A stretch of DNA of 8,067 nt. Source: a bacterium (GTDB lineage Bacteria > Electryoneota > Electryoneia > Electryoneales > Electryoneaceae). Below are positions 5,890-8,067 of this stretch, in pieces. The stretch is taken from NCBI GenBank assembly GCA_014729955.1, contig WJJA01000602.1, positions 1 to 8,067 of the forward strand, written 5' to 3'. Position 1 is the first letter of the stretch. Each line of letters begins with the position of its first letter. The notes beneath the pieces are model-generated. The model saw only the letters and a list, made by a program, of their open reading frames with translations, searched no databases and was not told where the DNA came from. A program made the position numbers and the translations under genes.

Positions 5890-6273
5890 ATGGCGAACAA
5901 GACCATGCGCGGTGAAGTGGCGAAGTACGAAGATGATCGCGAACCGAAGGGGTCGATCAAGGGCACCTGTTCCATCGAGGAGCTGCTGGAGCAGGAAACG
6001 AACGGGTATGCACTGGCCGTGGGCGGCACCAACAACTCGGAAATGACAATCAGCGGGCTGACGGCACGTACCCCGGACGGCTACATCAATGGATCGCCCA
6101 AATTCAACCTCAGCAGCACGGATTTCCAGACCATCAACAACAACTGTGTTCAAAACGATGACGACTACTATGTGGCACAGTTCGTTGTGACCGATGTGGA
6201 TGAATCGACCGGCAAGTTCTGGCTCTACGCCTCCAGCGCCTCCGGCGAGTATTACCTCACGACCTTCAGCTGA
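5890..6273 (+). CDS. Acidic hypothetical protein of 127 residues
   Basis: I do not recognise this protein. The start at 5890 is chosen because AAGGAG (5878-5883) stands six bases before it; an in-frame start at 5839 would add 17 residues translated from the leader and lacks a ribosome binding site. There is no signal peptide, membrane segment or lipobox. The N-terminal 36 residues are charged (GEVAKYEDDREPKGS, then SIEELLEQE, probably a short helix). The rest is rich in Asn, Thr, Ser, Gly and aromatic residues, with predicted strands around YALAVGG, YVAQFVVTDV and KFWLYAS. Cysteines are at 27 and 86. Promoter, leader hairpin and terminator together suggest a monocistronic, well expressed gene. 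It converges with the histidine kinase. Reality of the gene is well supported; function is unknown. Confidence 0.85.
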   Translation: MANKTMRGEVAKYEDDREPKGSIKGTCSIEELLEQETNGYALAVGGTNNSEMTISGLTARTPDGYINGSPKFNLSSTDFQTINNNCVQNDDDYYVAQFVVTDVDESTGKFWLYASSASGEYYLTTFS

Positions 6274-6303
6274 GTCTCGATTCAATCGAAAGAAACGCAA
6301 CAT

Positions 6304-6335
6304 CGCCCGGTGCAGAACACTGTGCCGGGTGTTTT
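6304..6335 (+). terminator. Rho-independent terminator of the 127-residue gene
   Basis: CGCCCGGTGC (6304-6313) pairs with GTGCCGGGTG (6322-6331) through seven Watson-Crick and three G-U pairs, with an 8-base loop and then TTTT. On the opposite strand the three G-U pairs become A-C mismatches and no T-tract follows, so the signal acts mainly on plus-strand transcripts. Confidence 0.75.
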
Positions 6336-6383
6336 GTCTCAATTCGATGCAGACGTGACGTTCAGGCGTTCGTGAAAGAAGGA

Positions 6384-8067
6384 TCAGTCGTAGCCTTCAA
6401 TGCGGAAGGACCGGCGATGGGGAGGGTGCGATTCAGGTTGCACCTCTTGTGTGTCAGACGAGTCGGAACTTTCTTTTTCCAACGGGTCAGGGGTGCCGTC
6501 ATCGTCCGTTTTCTGAGACGCTTCACCTTCACTTCTCTTTTGCTCTGCGGGGATTGGACGTTCCGCGGAAGGTTCCGTCTCATCACTGTCGGAATCCTGT
6601 TCGGATCGCGGTTCGGCTGCCGATGCGGACACTCTTTCGTTGGCTTCGAACGGCAGGGAGCTGTTGTCCGGCAGGTCACCTCCCCCTTCGTTGATCCGCC
6701 GAATTTCCTCGATGATTTCAGGAAAATGCGACAGCAGACCGGGCAGGGTTGTCATATCGAACTGTTCCACTGCGTGATCGAAGCGTGTGTGCCACTGGTC
6801 CAGAGTAGGGTAAGGGTACTCGTGCAGAAGACGTGCGATTTCATCGGAAAAGAGTTTCATATCACTCATGATAAAATAGCGCTGCACACGTTCCCACTGT
6901 AACAGCAGACGTTTTTCCAGTGCGATCAGAAGGCTGGGAAGACGGTCTCGCAGCTCGGATGACAGTTGCCAGGTGCGACGAGTTGTTCGCTTTGCGCCGC
7001 TTTCGGAATCGTGGTTTCTGTTTCCCTGGTTACGCTCGTCGGGCGCATATTCCGCTTCCATCAGGATTTCCGTAAGCGGCAGGCAGGCCTGAAATTCTGT
7101 GCCGTCTTCCTTCGACGTCGCGAAACCGACCTTTCCGTCCAGGTAGGTTTCCGTCAGCAGTTTCATGCTGTAAGCGCCGTATCCGCGCCCATCACCCTTG
7201 GTGGAGAAGGAACGCTTGAACAACTGCAGTTGAATGTCACGCGGGATGTACCCGCGATTGTGTACCGAAAAGACAATGTACGGATCGGCGCGACGACACC
7301 CCAGCGATACCGTATCGCCGCGCACCGACGCTTCCACCGCATTCTTGATCATGTTGCCCAGGACTCGTTTCAGTAGCCGTTTGTCCGACTCGATCGTGAC
7401 ATCGTACAGCGAATGGTCCAAGTCGATGACAATCCCCTTGGCCTGAGGCAGACGGGAATAGGTATGAAGCAGGTCCTGGAGGAAGTGACGTGTGCCGAAC
7501 GGCGTCGGTTTCACTTCCAGCTCCCCGGTTTCGGCAAGTTTCAAGTCACGATGAGTGTGGATCTGTTCAATCAAATCCTTCGTGTGGCTGTGGAGAGTGT
7601 GGAACCCTTCACGGTTGTTGCGGTCGATCTTGCCCTGCCGTGCCAGATCGGTAAATCCCAGCAGCACACCGGCCGTGTTGAGCACATCGTGGAAAAAGAT
7701 GTGTTCCAGCATCATGCGGCGCTTTTCGTCGCTGATGTCAAGCAGGGAAAACAGCGTAAACGATTCGTTTTCATAGACAAAAGGCGAAGTCCAGACACGC
7801 AGGTCAAGCGCCTCCTGCTCCACGTCCGTAGACAGGGTGATGCGGCATTCCTCTTCGGCCTGAATGCCCTTCAGCGATGAGATGACCGCCTGTGCGGCGC
7901 CGCAGGTGCTACAGAACTCGGTTGTCCCGCAACCGTCATGGGACTCGGACGCGTGGATGCAATGAAGGATTTCACCCGGACGCCGGCCCAGAACCTCGAG
8001 GCCGTCCAACTCGGCGGTGAATTCATAAAACTTCCGGTTGGCGAGTACCGCCTGTCGATGTTCGTTC
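6384..8067 (-). CDS. Soluble PAS sensor histidine kinase with helical C-terminal domain and acidic tail, 5' end missing
   Basis: The reading frame is open to the right edge, so the true start is outside; a TTG at 8009 is not a likely start because PAS-like sequence (QAVLANRKFYEFT) continues upstream of it. Numbering from that TTG: a PAS domain with a cysteine cluster (C17, C27, C33, C36 in CGTTEFCSTCGA); a phosphoacceptor box FFHDVLNTAG with His107 (codon 7689-7691); an ATPase domain with N box NMIKNAVEAS (219-228), a G1 region VHNRGYIP in place of DxGxG, an F box FKRSFSTKG and a G2 box GDGRGYGAYSMKLL. A linker of about 35 residues is followed by a helical domain (about 350-440, LPSLLIALEKRLLLQWERV) that resembles one usually found after receiver domains in hybrid kinases. 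Residues 441-530 are a disordered acidic Ser/Glu/Asp/Pro-rich tail. No membrane segment is visible, so it should autophosphorylate in the cytoplasm. No partner regulator is in view. Confidence 0.92.
   Translation of the reverse strand, partial: NEHRQAVLANRKFYEFTAELDGLEVLGRRPGEILHCIHASESHDGCGTTEFCSTCGAAQAVISSLKGIQAEEECRITLSTDVEQEALDLRVWTSPFVYENESFTLFSLLDISDEKRRMMLEHIFFHDVLNTAGVLLGFTDLARQGKIDRNNREGFHTLHSHTKDLIEQIHTHRDLKLAETGELEVKPTPFGTRHFLQDLLHTYSRLPQAKGIVIDLDHSLYDVTIESDKRLLKRVLGNMIKNAVEASVRGDTVSLGCRRADPYIVFSVHNRGYIPRDIQLQLFKRSFSTKGDGRGYGAYSMKLLTETYLDGKVGFATSKEDGTEFQACLPLTEILMEAEYAPDERNQGNRNHDSESGAKRTTRRTWQLSSELRDRLPSLLIALEKRLLLQWERVQRYFIMSDMKLFSDEIARLLHEYPYPTLDQWHTRFDHAVEQFDMTTLPGLLSHFPEIIEEIRRINEGGGDLPDNSSLPFEANERVSASAAEPRSEQDSDSDETEPSAERPIPAEQKRSEGEASQKTDDDGTPDPLEKESSDSSDTQEVQPESHPPHRRSFRIEGYD

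Noticed and set aside
7555..7880. Plus-strand ORFs opposite the histidine kinase
   Set aside because: They are shadows of a kinase gene with all expected boxes on the minus strand.

Overview
The window looks like a bacterial chromosome fragment with coding GC near 58 percent and AT-richer intergenic DNA. Shine-Dalgarno sites are clear (AAGGAG at 5878-5883, GAGAGG at 995-1000) and a rho-independent terminator is present. Three features fit the FCB/Gemmatimonadota-like or candidate-phylum range, although the window has no marker gene and this placement is an inference: a multi-module DUF4397 lipoprotein with an acidic run after the lipobox, a secreted relative of proteins often labelled 'asparagine synthetase B', and a cysteine-rich PAS histidine kinase.

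Layout. (1) 1-184, minus: the 5' end of a gene with a signal peptide, running off the left edge. (2) 185-1005: a divergent intergenic region of about 820 bp with several small repeats and palindromes and one short upstream ORF. (3) 1006-4236, plus: a 1076-residue lipoprotein made of five tandem double modules, i.e. ten DUF4397-like domains, closed by a strong terminator at 4275-4310. (4) 4311-5144: a gene-poor stretch whose clearest content is a predicted three-way-junction fold at 4695-4748 with more hairpins beside it. (5) 5145-5603, plus: a small TfoX/Sxy-YjbR-like protein. (6) 5604-5889: a leader region with a promoter candidate and a hairpin just before a ribosome binding site. (7) 5890-6273, plus: an unrecognised acidic 127-residue protein with its own terminator at 6304-6335. 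(8) 6384-8067, minus, open at the right edge: a soluble PAS histidine kinase with an unusual C-terminal half, convergent with gene 7.

How the parts relate. The genes are separated by long gaps and own signals, so they look like independent transcription units rather than one operon. The lipoprotein is probably exported to the outer membrane or cell surface; the kinase is probably cytoplasmic and its response regulator is not in the window. I see no tRNA, rRNA, CRISPR array, insertion sequence or phage gene. No multi-gene novel system is evident. The items most worth a second look are the three-way-junction element, the kinase's cysteine cluster and C-terminal region, the ten-module lipoprotein, and the orphan acidic gene with its structured leader.
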